Notes: generated from the sequence alone by a model not told the origin. A stretch of 28,536 nucleotides of DNA from Lingula anatina (GCF_001039355.2 NW_019774959.1:123413-151948), one strand, 5' to 3'; shown: positions 22,101 to 28,536, counted from the stretch's first letter. Program-made: numbers and translations.

Positions 22101-25100
22101 GCCACCTTTCCCTTCACTTGTATTTCAATATTTTTTCACAATGAAAATGGCATAGTTTCAGTTGAAAGTAACTCTTTGCTATAAGTTCCATTTATCTTGA
22201 CTGATCATTTGATATTTTTTCTTCCTTTTTAAAGTACACAGGCTTAAATGAATACAATTCAAAGCTTGTTGAAAAACATACCAACAGGAATTCAGGAAAA
22301 AAAAACAATCCAGTTTTTAGAATGCGAAAAAGGTTCATGATGTTTTGATTTTTATTTTCATTGCAGGACAGAAATAGTAGGAAGACTAAGAGTAGATGAA
22401 CCAAATGATGCAGAAGGACAAAACCCCATAAAAACGATGGTGGTGAGAAAAATATATATTTTTTTTTTTTAGATTTAGATAATTTCAAATCAGATACAAT
22501 TGGCCCTTCTTAATTGGGCACAGGGGATATGGCATCTTAGGCTCCGTTCATATAAAAAATCTATTTTCTAAAAATCTAAAAATCTGTATATGTGGTATCT
22601 TGTGATCATGGTCTGTGCCCTGAATACCCCACAGCGTAATTACGGGCAACAAGAGCCAGTTACTTCCAAAGTTGTAATTAATTCTCGGCGCTGCCAGTAA
22701 TTACACAGAGGGGTATTCAGGGCACAAACTATGATCACAAGATACCGCAAATAGATTTTTAGATTTTTAGAAAATAGATTTTTCATGTGAATGGTCCCTT
22801 AGTGTCCTTGCTTGTAGTGTAGTTAATCAACACTGTATGTTGTTTTGTAAAGCTATTTGAATTATAAATTAGTCATGTCTTGTAAGGTTATAATTTGATT
22901 TTTCCACAAGGGTCACTTGAAAAGAGAACATTCAACTTTACAAGGTCCAGAGCAAGGTAAGACTTCATACATTGTCATGTGGAAATGCTTTTTTAAAATA
23001 TCTTGCTGTGACTGCATGAACGTTCACACATGAAATAAGCTAGGGCATGCATGAATGCTTTGAGATTTGTTGATGATAAATGATTGTCTATATGCTGCTA
23101 GCTACTATGTGTTGTTGGGTGCATTACTGAAAAAGTATCTTTCATATTCAGTATAATTAGACAAATTATAATGAATGTTTTTAAGTTTCCATGTTTTGTT
23201 ATTGAAGAAAGCAAATAAAGCTTGATAATTCACAACCACAGAACTTTGCCTTTATCAGCATGTTCCCGGTATTTTGATTATATATTAGCTGATTAATTTA
23301 GTAATTTATTATAGGAATGACCAGCCCTGCAGATGCATCATCTGTCTCAGGGAATTCCATTCAAAGCCTGGCAGCCCAAATAAGCACTGCTTTAGGCGCT
23401 CCCTACAGGGCAATGGTGGGTTGCAGTAAATGCACTGAAAAAGTTGAAAATGAAGAGAAATTCTCTCTGAGAGTTGGCACAACTTCACATTTGTGTACAA
23501 GGAACATGCTGCTTGTACAAAACCAGAACAAGCCCTTATCCCATTGGGTGGAAATTCGGTTACGAACAAGTCACAAGTCCTTTGCTGGTAACTATGTGAT
23601 GTGTGGAGCAGTGATTGCAAATGGCAAATGTTGCCATGGAGACAGTTGCACCTTTGCCAGATCGGAGGAAGAAAGAAATTTGTGGAACCTAGAGAAAAAA
23701 GAACAGTTTAGCATCTTATCTTTTTTTGAAAGGCTCAAAGGTTTTTCTGCACCAGAGGAAAAGGGACCAGCTGTTGCAGCCTCAGCTTCTCAATTGTCAA
23801 TTTCTTCAATTTTAATAAAGCATGGCGGACAATTCAAAGTTGTGTGCAGAGACTGCTTTCAACGAAAACCACCGGTCATAAGCAAGAAAAGACCTGGACG
23901 CTCTATTTGTGAAGATCCAAAGTGTCATGAGTGGGTAATGGGATCAAATGTACTTATTCATCAGAAAAAGGTAGGAGGGGAAATGGAAACATTGGTAATA
24001 AACCCCAAGCCAACAATACCTGGAGACTTTGCATTGTGTAAGAAGGGAAAATTGTGTGTAGATGAAACCTGTAAAACAAAGCTAGCCCATTCTGTGGTTG
24101 AACAAGATGTCTGGCAGTATGAAGACAAGATGGGAATAGATAGGAAGCAACTTCAGGCAGAAGTAACATCCAAAAGACAGGCTGGAATTCAAAGAAAGAG
24201 AATGGCTTCTTTGCCAGAAACAATCCCCGATTCCGTAGAGCAAACACTTAAAAGAACAGATTCTATGTCTTCCATCACTTCTTGCTTTTCTACTGATGAG
24301 CAATTGCGCAACATTAATTGCCCTTATGATCTCAGTTGGTGTTGCAGGAAATGTTTTGAAGAAGGACGGGTAGCTGGTCCAAACAGAACCGAATCAAAAT
24401 GCAGTGCTTCAAGACATCCTTGGTCCTCAAATACCAAAATATGTGTGTATAATAGCCGTGGTAGAAAGGCATTTGAAATAAGAGACTGTCCATCTATACC
24501 AAATGACACATTTAAATTATGTCGCGGAATTGAGCAGAAAGGGAAGTGTTCTTATTGGGGTGGTCCATGTAGATTCCCCCACAGTTTGGAGGAGAAGGAG
24601 ATTTGGGAGTGGCAAAAGAAAAATAATGGTATGTATTTGTAAAATTTCAAATTCCTATTAAAATGATAATTTAATAAGATACTGAAAATGAAAGTGGTAG
24701 ATGGAAACTGTCTTCCGGAAGACAGCCTGAATGTCATTTTCAAGTTTACTAATTTTTTCTTTTGGAAGATGGACAAAAATGGAGGTGGGATCAACAAAGA
24801 TAATTTGGAGGACTGTCAGAAAATATCTCATGATCTGCCCCTGAATGAACATTTTGAGAGTTCAATTCTCTCATCTCAAACAAGCTGGTTAAAGTGACAG
24901 TCTATATTGTGGTTATAATTATCAGAAGTCAATTGTAATACTCCAAAGTAGCAATGATAATATGATATACAATATACAGTAAAAATTAGTTGGGTTATTA
25001 GCTAAATTTCAGCTTACTCTGAATAAAGCTTGTTAGGTTAAAATTCACTAAGGTTTAATTATTTATGATTGTTAAAGAAGTTTGATTCCTAGATTACATA

Positions 25101-28100
25101 AAAAGTTGAAGCATTGTTGTCCCCCAAAATAGTTGTAGTTTGATAACAGCATTGCCTCCTTATGGGTGACATTGGTTAACATTGATAACCTCAAATTTGC
25201 TGAAATAATCCAGTTAAATAATGAAAATAATATGCATGTTTTAGTGGCCACACAGGAGGAATTGGTGATGGTGTCACAAAGGAATCGGACAACTAGAAAA
25301 TCAAGCAAAGATTCTTCGACATCCCATGTACTTCAGTGGGGTACGAATACAATTGGAAAGCAGGTCTTTTGCGAGATTTGCTGTGTGACATGTAATAGCC
25401 ACGCCCAGTATCAGAAACACTGTGCCTCTGACAAGCATAAGGCAAATTTAGATTCTACAGTGGACCTGGATGCATCTTACAAACATAGGAAACCACCATT
25501 AGGAGTGTATAATGGCAAATTTGAGCTGTGTGAAAAGTAAGAACAAAAGTGAAGTTGCAGTGATACAACAGAAATTGAAAATTTCACACTTATTTCAGTA
25601 TCTTATAATTCCAAGACCCACTATGATAATTTACTGGCATGGCTTATAAACCATATGAACAATTCAGTTTACTTGTCCAAATGTTTAAATCTTAGTTTCC
25701 AAATGTAATTTTGCCTGATCAGTAATTTCTTTTATTTAACATAAGCATAAGAATTACTCATGAAATACTCGTACTCAAAGAATTTTCCGAATTTTTTTTC
25801 AACTTAGTATCCTCTGATCCTTTTTTCCCTGACATTTGTTACATGTATAAGTGTCACTATAACCTTGTAACAATCTGGGAAAAAAGGACCTTAACTCACA
25901 CTTATCATAGTCTACCATTACTTCAAACACTGACTTCTGGTTTGTGCAAGATTGAAAACTGTGCAAAAATGTTAATCATGCAGCAAAGTTCATCTGCAGG
26001 TCATTAAGACAGCATTAAATAAACCACATGGCATTTATCTGTTAATGATTATCAAATAGCAGGCCCGTAGGCAGGGGGGTTCGGGGGGGGGGGGTTCGAA
26101 AGAACTGCCCTTTATGGTGGGAAAAGGTCCACTCTGGGTAAAATTAGATCTAGGTTCATGAAGTTTTTATGAAAAAAGGTCCACTTTTTCAGAAAAAGAA
26201 CCCCCCTTTTGAAATTGCTGGCTACGGACCTGAATAGTGTCATTTTTATTTAAAGAATTTCAACTAAAAGTACTTTAAAGTGAAAAATGTTAGAAACCTT
26301 ATGCTGTGTGATTTACATAGCGCTTATCTTTACTGTTTTAGACAAGTATGAGATATGTTTGATGTGTATAATATGTGTTACACATGTACATATTTTAGCC
26401 CTGGTGCGTGTGATTTGGGCAACTACTGCCCACAGGCTCACAGTGAGGAGGAACTCCAGGAGTGGAAGATGAGGCATGATGAGAAGAAAAGACGAATGAA
26501 AATCAACAGAGATAAAAAACAACTTGACTATGTGAACAGATTAATGGAAGAATACAAAGACTTTGGAGGGGCAGTGGTATGTACTGTGTAATGTGTAGTT
26601 CAAAGGGTAGCATGCAGTTTAGTGCAGACACAGTATAATACGACTCTTAACTGAAAGGTGACCTCCCATCTTAGGTCTTTTTCACATAGACTAGGTTCCC
26701 ATACACTTATTGTATTAGCAGGGTCGATCTAACACCAAGGGGATTCTTGCTAAATTATATTCAGTCTAAGCGGCTTAAATGTCTGTCATGCCTACTGAAG
26801 CTGCTAAGGAAGTAATTAACTTTTGTGCAGACTTAAACTGAATACGATTTAGTGAAAGTCCCCTCAGAGATAGTTTGATCCTGCTAGTACAATAGGATTA
26901 TGGGAATGTTCCCATAGAGTGGTACAGTTCTGTGTATCACTGTAGGCTAACTAGCACAGACATTTAATATTTGTCTGTCACACCTACTGAAGCTGTTAGG
27001 GGGTCATTTATTATGGTTTAGCAGCTTTAGTAGGCATGCCAGACATCTAAGCTGCTTAAGCTGAAAGCAATTTAGCGTGAAACCCCTTGGACATGGACCA
27101 ATCCTGTTAGATAGATCTAGGTATGGGAACTCAGTCACAGTGCTCAGTGTGAAAAGTGCCTACAGCCATCATATCATTTAACTCCTCTTCATTTTATGTT
27201 AAATTGTATCATGAATATCCTGGTTATTTTAAACAGTTTCAAATTAATTTATTATGTTAACACAAAAACTTCCCAGGAAAGGTAGATTCCACAATTTTGT
27301 AACAAAGGATATCATTTAAAGAGAACATTATATTTAATTAATTCAGCAAATTATTTGGGATAATGTGAATAATGAAGAAAATGACGTTAATTTGACAATT
27401 TGGCCAAAGTAATGATCACTGGTTTGATGAATATTTTACAGCTCAAGGATCACCTTGAAGATGTTGATGTGGAGGTGAATGGGGTTGCATGTCCAGCGGG
27501 AATAGTGAAAGAAGAATTTACTGATGGAAGATTGGATTATGAATGGCAGTTTGATGTCACAGCTAAGGTAATACAGAATGTGTTTCAGGGTTCAGAATTC
27601 AATGTTCAGGTAGTTTCTTCAAAATTAGGAAAACACCGTTTTTTTTCAATAATTAATTTATCACAGGTAAAGAAGAAGCATCATAAAATCTCTATATTTT
27701 GTCTTATATTTTGTTTTGTTTTTCTCCTAAATTGTTTGCTTACATTTTCTATACTTGATTACATGAAATTAAACAGTATAAAATGAATTCTTTTTTTGGT
27801 GACTTTTTATTTATAGAAATTAATCTTTAAATGCCTTCTTCTGGTGTGCTCTAAAAAGAGGTAACTGTATATATCTTATATCTTTCTAGGTGAATTTAAA
27901 GAAGATCTCCTTGCTTTTGCATACTGGCAGAGTGAATTTTTGCCTGAGAAGCAGCAACAAAGACTTTGCAGATGGAGAGGAATTCTGCACAGATGTGGCG
28001 AAAAACAAATATTCCATCCCAGTTTTGTTCCATTCTCATGTACCAGTCGGTTCTTTTGAGCAGTGGCTGATACTGGACTTTGGAGAGAAACCCCATCTGC

Positions 28101-28413
28101 AAATCAAACTTTTGGTGGACCTGGCCCAGGAGAATGAGATGAAAGAGCTACAAAGTGCAAGGCAACAAATTATGACAGATGAAATGTTTAGAAATGTTGA
28201 ACTGGAGCCGTTTCCCAAATGTAAACTGACATCTGGGTTGATAACAGAGTTTTTAAATCGTCAAAAGCGACTGCAAACAAATCCTGCTGTCAAAGTGCAG
28301 TCCTTAACAGCTGTTGATGAATATACCACTCACTTAAACCAACACAATTACAAGCATTGCCTGAAACGTTGGCTAGATTTGGAAGAACTGGAGATGGAAA
28401 AACTTCTACAAAG
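6907..28413 (+). CDS. 2A-TPR-zinc finger-HELZ-like protein, partial gene (whole-gene entry)
   Basis: Seventeen coding exons with GT-AG junctions and matching phases join into about 1,332 codons and continue past the window. Order, with approximate residues: hydrophobic leader and 2A-like peptide (1-67); TPR-type helices (95-345); charged linker (347-420); C2H2 finger (425-447); a 438-residue exon with three ZC3H7/HELZ-type modules (522-959); C2H2 finger and CCCH finger (about 985-1068); HELZ-type pre-helicase domain (1117-1332). HELZ and HELZ2 are RNA-associated superfamily 1 helicases; ZC3H7A/B pair TPRs with the same finger array. The helicase expected here lies outside the window, so it is not shown. 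Exons 1-3 and 4-9 appear twice because two haplotypes are concatenated; the model uses one copy of each. HELZ2-like is the best label, but ZC3H7-like similarity is equally strong in the finger region. Confidence 0.72.
7084..7107 (+). other. 2A-like ribosome-skipping motif, haplotype 1
   Basis: The eight codons read DVEMNPGP, an exact fit to the 2A consensus. In known 2A peptides the bond between the final G and P is not formed, and translation resumes at P. The preceding residues SLLLFLSG are hydrophobic, as in animal 2A sequences that double as signal peptides. Confidence 0.85.
7414..7611 (+). CDS. Coding exon 2, TPR helix pair, haplotype 1
   Basis: The acceptor is TTTTTTCAG before 7414 and the donor is GTAACT at 7612; 66 codons in phase 0. 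The helix KGEKYMEKGCWREATDVFNK and the following CRLFCNRARCHLSQ match a TPR helix A/B pair that continues into exon 3. A second in-frame acceptor, TTGCAG, lies 12 bases upstream and would add four residues. Confidence 0.7.
8143..8179 (+). CDS. Coding exon 3, 37-bp micro-exon, haplotype 1
   Basis: It is bounded by TTTCAG before 8143 and GTGAGT at 8180. It reads GFVLLAVKDVHS and ends in phase 1. It completes the second helix of the TPR begun in exon 2 and joins in frame to exon 4 (ALNYSKPRCLQ). The acceptor is embedded in an ATT microsatellite. Confidence 0.65.
9534..9836. mobile_element. Foldback/MITE element, haplotype 1 copy
   Basis: The two halves are inverted repeats: CAGAATAGAAGATC at 9543 is answered by GATCTTCTATTCTG near 9815, and the central arms around TCTCCGCCTCACACTCGCC and its complement are long. 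The arms are about 110 bases or more. Both haplotype copies carry it, so it is older than their split. Confidence 0.6.
10038..10205. mobile_element. CAGGGGCGG-type MITE, haplotype 1 only
   Basis: The termini are CAGGGGCGGAT and ATCCGTCCCTG, flanked by the 5-bp duplication TAATT (10033-10037 and 10206-10210). The other haplotype, near 15280, has the uninterrupted empty site. CAG termini of this kind resemble non-autonomous hAT-like elements with short target duplications; the superfamily is inferred. Confidence 0.65.
10531..10531. other. Assembly gap (single N), junction of contigs 1 and 2
   Basis: A single N separates the end of block A from the start of block B. Some scaffolders insert one n where two contigs are predicted to overlap but do not merge. 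Confidence 0.8.
11365..11403. promoter_or_regulatory. Promoter motif cluster, haplotype 2 copy
   Basis: CTTCCGGT (11365-11372), TGACGTCA (11374-11381) and TTTCGTTT (11396-11403) are identical in sequence and spacing to the haplotype 1 cluster. The 5' UTR exon donor follows at 11520. Confidence 0.45.
11855..12129 (+). CDS. Coding exon 1 with 2A-like peptide, haplotype 2
   Basis: Coding starts at 11884 and the donor GTAAGT begins at 12130; 82 codons. Relative to haplotype 1 it changes N to T and K to N before the hydrophobic run, is one codon shorter in the methionine run, and changes VK to DG after the 2A. SLLLFLSGDVEMNPGPP is unchanged. Confidence 0.75.
12058..12081 (+). other. 2A-like ribosome-skipping motif, haplotype 2
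   Basis: DVEMNPGP is encoded identically to haplotype 1. The predicted skip lies between residues 65 and 66 of this allele. Confidence 0.85.
12381..12578 (+). CDS. Coding exon 2, TPR helix pair, haplotype 2
   Basis: It has the same boundaries and 66 codons as the copy at 7414-7611. The one amino-acid change seen is R to Q in CWREATD. The frame is intact. Confidence 0.7.
13137..13173 (+). CDS. Coding exon 3, 37-bp micro-exon, haplotype 2
   Basis: It is identical in sequence to the copy at 8143-8179, with the same acceptor and GTGAGT donor. The ATT microsatellite in front of it is about twice as long as in haplotype 1. Confidence 0.65.
13699..13957. mobile_element. GGCCCAGTTTTATAAAGG-type MITE, haplotype 2 only
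   Basis: The terminal inverted repeats are perfect over 38 bases, beginning GGCCCAGTTTTATAAAGG. The 259-base element has no counterpart in haplotype 1 at about 8706, where AACAAAGT runs straight into TGTTTTTAC. No clear target-site duplication was identified. Confidence 0.65.
14779..15081. mobile_element. Foldback/MITE element, haplotype 2 copy
   Basis: This is the counterpart of 9534-9836. Here the ends read GGGGCC on the left and GGCCCC on the right, so the terminal inverted repeat is clearer. The interior arms are slightly diverged. Confidence 0.6.
15366..15534. mobile_element. CAGGCCC-TAGCCAG MITE, haplotype 2 only
   Basis: The termini are CAGGCCCATAGCCAG and CTGGCTACGGGCCTG, flanked by the 5-bp duplication ATGAA (15361-15365 and 15535-15539). 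Haplotype 1, near 10291, has the empty site. A reverse-oriented relative lies at 26060-26232. Confidence 0.7.
15904..16028 (+). CDS. Coding exon 4, haplotype 2
   Basis: The acceptor is TATTTTAG and the donor is GTAAAT at 16029; 125 bases join the phase 1 end of exon 3. It reads ALNYSKPRCLQAEEIP, then a helical segment ending FSPLDFLHE. It is the transition from the first TPR into the next helices; no named domain was recognised in it. Confidence 0.65.
16366..16590 (+). CDS. Coding exon 5, haplotype 2
   Basis: It has 75 codons in phase 0, between TATTTTAG and GTAGTA. It is helix-rich (NRTVIALGTRLCDALDYQEL, then LKLHHALFCLCHIE). It differs from the copy at 19245-19469 at 15 bases, giving nine amino-acid changes. 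Confidence 0.65.
16808..16853 (+). CDS. Coding exon 6, haplotype 2
   Basis: A 46-base exon between TTTTAATAG and GTAAGG, ending in phase 1. It reads EKELFLEEACKQCKE, an acidic helix. One residue (Q to H) differs from the other copy. Confidence 0.6.
17052..17209 (+). CDS. Coding exon 7, TPR motif, haplotype 2
   Basis: The acceptor is TTATTTTCAG and the donor is GTAGGT at 17210. The nearby second AG (after TCATTCAG) would give an immediate stop, so the first is used. It encodes a good TPR: FDAHHKLAQIMLRLKKFDQA followed by LKEVNAAIEMN. One change (S to P) separates the alleles. Confidence 0.7.
17210..17835. other. Intron 7, haplotype 2, carrying a foldback element
   Basis: This 626-base intron contains the inverted-repeat element at 17537-17755. 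The remainder is AT-rich and nearly identical to the other copy. Confidence 0.5.
17537..17755. mobile_element. ATTCCCAGAG-type foldback element, haplotype 2
   Basis: The left end GTATTCCCAGAGCTTTTAGA is mirrored by TCTAATCTCTGGGAATGGGG at the right. The core GCTTAAATGTC..TAAG..GTAATTAAC is shared with the element at 26673-27161. The haplotype 1 copy (20370-20573) has a small internal deletion. Confidence 0.5.
17836..17931 (+). CDS. Coding exon 8, haplotype 2
   Basis: It has 32 codons in phase 0, between TATAACAG and GTATTA. It reads ETLALDAIFNLKSEIEKKMK, then a Lys/Glu-rich tail. It looks like a capping helix after the TPR followed by linker. Confidence 0.6.
17932..18360. other. Intron 8, haplotype 2
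   Basis: AT-rich intron of 429 bases with TTAATTAA-type runs near 18070-18120. Nothing else was recognised. Confidence 0.5.
18361..18412 (+). CDS. Coding exon 9, haplotype 2
   Basis: A 52-base exon between CAAACAG and GTTAGT, ending in phase 1. It reads VNLRQTLPADENAEEAL, a hydrophilic linker; N to K and E to K differ in the other copy. Confidence 0.55.
18623..18672. repeat. Unaligned contig-2 tail with hairpin, copy 2
   Basis: These 50 bases have no match in the haplotype 1 copy. They contain a hairpin at 18636-18663 with 13-base arms (ATGTACAGACACA) and a 2-base loop. It resembles 2148-2174 and may be the start of an insertion that stopped the assembly. Confidence 0.5.
18673..18673. other. 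Assembly gap (single N), junction of contigs 2 and 3
   Basis: The second single N. The 38 bases after it (18674-18711, with a GAGGCG/CGCCTC mini-palindrome) match nothing in block C and are followed directly by the block D alignment. Confidence 0.8.
18782..18906 (+). CDS. Coding exon 4, haplotype 1
   Basis: It has the same boundaries and 125 bases as 15904-16028. One residue differs (C to G near ETCLNF), with several silent changes. The frame is intact. Confidence 0.65.
19245..19469 (+). CDS. Coding exon 5, haplotype 1
   Basis: 75 codons, intact. Relative to haplotype 2 the changes are R/K, I/L, H/A, L/C, V/A, A/S, E/D, R/S and T/K, while intron 4 just before it differs at only about four positions. 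Confidence 0.65.
19691..19736 (+). CDS. Coding exon 6, haplotype 1
   Basis: A 46-base exon equivalent to 16808-16853, reading EKELFLEEACKHCKE and ending in phase 1. The introns on both sides are clearly diverged between the copies. Confidence 0.6.
19885..20042 (+). CDS. Coding exon 7, TPR motif, haplotype 1
   Basis: 158 bases, with one amino-acid change (S to P before SINMQV) from 17052-17209. The TPR segment itself is identical. Confidence 0.7.
20043..20645. other. Intron 7, haplotype 1, carrying a foldback element
   Basis: It contains the deleted version of the ATTCCCAGAG foldback element at 20370-20573; otherwise it is AT-rich intron. Confidence 0.5.
20646..20741 (+). CDS. Coding exon 8, haplotype 1
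   Basis: 32 codons, with S to L and R to G relative to 17836-17931. Both splice sites are conserved. Confidence 0.6.
20742..21187. other. Intron 8, haplotype 1
   Basis: AT-rich intron of 446 bases, collinear with 17932-18360 apart from small indels. No other feature was seen. Confidence 0.5.
21188..21239 (+). CDS. Coding exon 9, haplotype 1
   Basis: 52 bases reading VNLRQTLPADEKAEKAL and ending in phase 1. It splices directly to exon 10 in the same contig. Confidence 0.55.
21547..21802 (+). CDS. Coding exon 10, C2H2 zinc finger
   Basis: The acceptor is CTTTTGTAG and the donor is GTGAGT at 21803, phase 1 to phase 2. It encodes a finger with spacing C-x2-C-x12-H-x5-H (CDVC ... HCSGSKH, residues about 425-447). 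This is the long-spacer type found in U1C/matrin and dsRNA-binding fingers and next to the CCCH finger of ZC3H7 proteins. The flanks are charged and probably disordered. This is the first exon present only once in the window. Confidence 0.75.
21803..22366. other. Intron 10
   Basis: AT-rich intron of 564 bases with TTTA repeats near 21824-21857. No repeat or exon was recognised. Confidence 0.5.
22367..22442 (+). CDS. Coding exon 11, linker
   Basis: 76 bases between CATTGCAG and GTGAGA, phase 2 to phase 0. It reads TEIVGRLRVDEPNDAEGQNP, then IKTMV. It is hydrophilic linker with no domain recognised. Confidence 0.55.
22540..22798. mobile_element. Harbinger-like MITE with TTA duplication
   Basis: Inverted arms of about 100 bases contain AAAATCTATTTTCTAAAAAT and GTATCTTGTGATCAT. 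The 259-base element is flanked by TTA at 22537-22539 and 22799-22801; a TTA/TAA duplication with GG-starting termini is typical of PIF/Harbinger MITEs. It lies in intron 11. Confidence 0.6.
22911..22956 (+). CDS. Coding exon 12, linker
   Basis: 46 bases between CCACAAG and GTAAGA, ending in phase 1. It reads GHLKREHSTLQGPEQ. Called because its phases link exons 11 and 13 in frame; short and without domain evidence. Confidence 0.5.
22957..23314. other. Intron 12
   Basis: AT-rich intron of 358 bases in which no feature was recognised. Confidence 0.5.
23315..24628 (+). CDS. Coding exon 13, three ZC3H7/HELZ-type zinc modules
   Basis: The large exon has 438 codons between TTATTATAG and GTATGT, phase 1 to phase 1. 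Each module has a Cys-rich half followed by a CCCH finger before an EE..W helix. Module 1: CSKC ... then C-x8-C-x5-C with CTFAR, so the final His is missing. Module 2: CRDC ... then C-x5-C-x4-C-x5-H (CKKGKLC ... KLAH). Module 3: CRKC ... then C-x8-C-x6-C-x3-H (ending CRFPH). The order and spacing match the ZC3H7A/B array and the N-terminal region of HELZ2, which bind RNA or RNA-associated factors. The ATG at 23317 is internal by the splice model but could act as an alternative start. Confidence 0.8.
24629..25244. other. Intron 13 with a MITE remnant
   Basis: 616-base intron holding a diverged relative (24692-24843) of the CAGGGGCGG MITE. The remainder is AT-rich and unremarkable. Confidence 0.5.
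24692..24843. mobile_element. Degraded CAGGGGCGG-type MITE
   Basis: It shares TTCCGGAAGAC, TTTTCAAGTTTAC, AATTTTTTCT and GACTGTCAGAAAA in order with 10038-10205 and ends in GCCCCTG. The left terminus is decayed. Confidence 0.5.
25245..25536 (+). CDS. Coding exon 14, C2H2 finger and start of a CCCH finger
   Basis: The acceptor is CATGTTTTAG and the donor is GTAAGA at 25537, phase 1 to phase 2. It has a C-x2-C-x12-H-x5-H finger (CEIC ... HCASDKH), then a segment ending GKFELCEK. The final Cys is the first ligand of the CCCH finger finished in exon 15. ZC3H7B has the same C2H2-then-CCCH order. Confidence 0.75.
25537..26398. other. Intron 14 with a MITE
   Basis: 862-base intron containing the MITE at 26060-26232. 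No other feature was recognised. Confidence 0.5.
26060..26232. mobile_element. CAGGCCC-TAGCCAG MITE, second copy, reverse orientation
   Basis: The ends are CAGGCCCGTAG and CTACGGACCTG, flanked by the 5-bp duplication AATAG (26055-26059 and 26233-26237). The interior is the reverse complement of 15366-15534, including GGAAAAGGTCCACTCTG-like sequence. Confidence 0.7.
26399..26576 (+). CDS. Coding exon 15, end of CCCH finger and basic helix
   Basis: 178 bases between TATTTTAG and GTATGT, phase 2 to phase 0. With exon 14 it completes C-x5-C-x5-C-x3-H (ending CPQAH), followed by SEEELQEWKMRHDEKKRRMK, a long basic helix like those after CCCH fingers in ZC3H7 and HELZ. It ends near YKDFGGAV. Confidence 0.75.
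26577..27441. other. Intron 15 with a large foldback element
   Basis: 865-base intron, more than half of it the inverted-repeat element at 26673-27161. Confidence 0.5.
26673..27161. mobile_element. Foldback element with nested inverted repeats
   Basis: The left end AGGTCTTTTTCACAT is mirrored by GTGTGAAAAGTGCCT. GGTTCCCATAC and GTATGGGAACT form inner arms. The GCTTAAATGTC..CTACTGAAGCTG core occurs in direct and inverted forms and links it to 17537-17755. Confidence 0.5.
27442..27567 (+). CDS. Coding exon 16, HELZ-type pre-helicase region
   Basis: 42 codons in phase 0 between TTTTACAG and GTAATA. It reads LKDHLEDVDVEVNG, then a beta-rich part ending YEWQFDVTAK. HELZ proteins have an EW-containing beta segment at this point after the CCCH finger. 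The open frame runs on past the donor, but only the spliced version joins smoothly to exon 17. Confidence 0.6.
27890..28413 (+). CDS. Coding exon 17, HELZ-type domain before the helicase
   Basis: The acceptor is ATCTTTCTAG and the donor is GTGACA at 28414, ending in phase 2, so the gene continues to the right. FEQWLILDFGEKPHLQIKLL corresponds to the QW..DFG..P segment of HELZ. The part ending NYKHCLKRWLDLEELEMEK corresponds to the segment just before the HELZ helicase core. It has no helicase motif itself; those should follow outside the window. Confidence 0.75.
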
Positions 28414-28536
28414 GTGACATAATTTAAATTGTTCAGCTGCATAAACAAAATATTAAATTTCTTAAAAATTTTGTTTTGACATGCATAAAATGTTCTATAT
28501 GAACCACCTCTAGGATAACTTAACATTTTTGTAGCT
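28414..28536. other. Start of intron 17
   Basis: AT-rich sequence following the GTGACA donor. No exon is visible before the window ends. Confidence 0.5.

Noticed and set aside
24688-24897. Small plus-strand open frame in intron 13
   Set aside because: It lies mostly inside the degraded CAGGGGCGG MITE, whose other copy has no open frame.
27568-27786. Extension of exon 16 through the following open frame
   Set aside because: The sequence becomes hydrophobic low-complexity after the GTAATA donor, while splicing to 27890 gives a continuous HELZ-like domain in phase.

Overview
The window is animal nuclear DNA, most likely from a marine invertebrate such as a bivalve mollusc. It is AT-rich, has short phase-conserved exons separated by introns of a few hundred bases to a few kb, carries many short inverted-repeat (MITE-like) elements, and has two very different haplotypes. 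The organism is an inference; no species-specific marker was recognised.

Two genes are supported. On the minus strand, 3296-4285 encodes a 329-residue protein resembling the MACIR/C5orf30 (UNC119-binding) family. Its stop codon and a start defended by an in-frame upstream stop lie in one exon, with a likely non-coding first exon near 6121-6240. On the plus strand, starting near 6450 and running off the right edge, is a multi-exon gene whose exons all join in frame. It encodes, in order, a 2A-like ribosome-skipping peptide behind a hydrophobic N-terminus, TPR-type helices, a C2H2 finger, three ZC3H7/HELZ-type cysteine-rich modules with CCCH fingers, a second C2H2 finger, a CCCH finger split by an intron, and the region that precedes the helicase in HELZ/HELZ2. 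About 1,332 codons are in the window; the expected helicase would lie beyond it. The two genes are head to head and may share a promoter with ETS, CRE and IRF-like motifs near 6403-6441.

The 5' half of the plus-strand gene appears twice. Coding exons 1-3 occur at 6878-8179 and 11855-13173, and exons 4-9 at 15904-18412 and 18782-21239. Single N bases at 10531 and 18673 separate the copies. The segment between the Ns matches the left contig over its first 5.3 kb and the right contig over its last 2.8 kb, and the two matches end within about 8 bases of each other. This is best read as one haplotype contig (10532-18672) inserted into the break of the other haplotype, not as a biological duplication. 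The real locus is then one gene, and the copies are alleles. Comparing them shows filled and empty sites for at least three MITE insertions, a conserved 2A core with variable flanks, and an exon 5 with many amino-acid changes beside a nearly identical intron 4.

Layout: 1-2690 low-complexity and diverged repeats; 2690-4356 MACIR-like 3' UTR and coding exon; 4357-6120 its intron; 6121-6560 shared promoter region; 6560-10530 exons 1-3, haplotype 1; 10532-18672 haplotype 2 copy of the promoter and exons 1-9; 18674-21448 exons 4-9, haplotype 1; 21449-28536 single-copy exons 10-17 with several MITEs in the introns.
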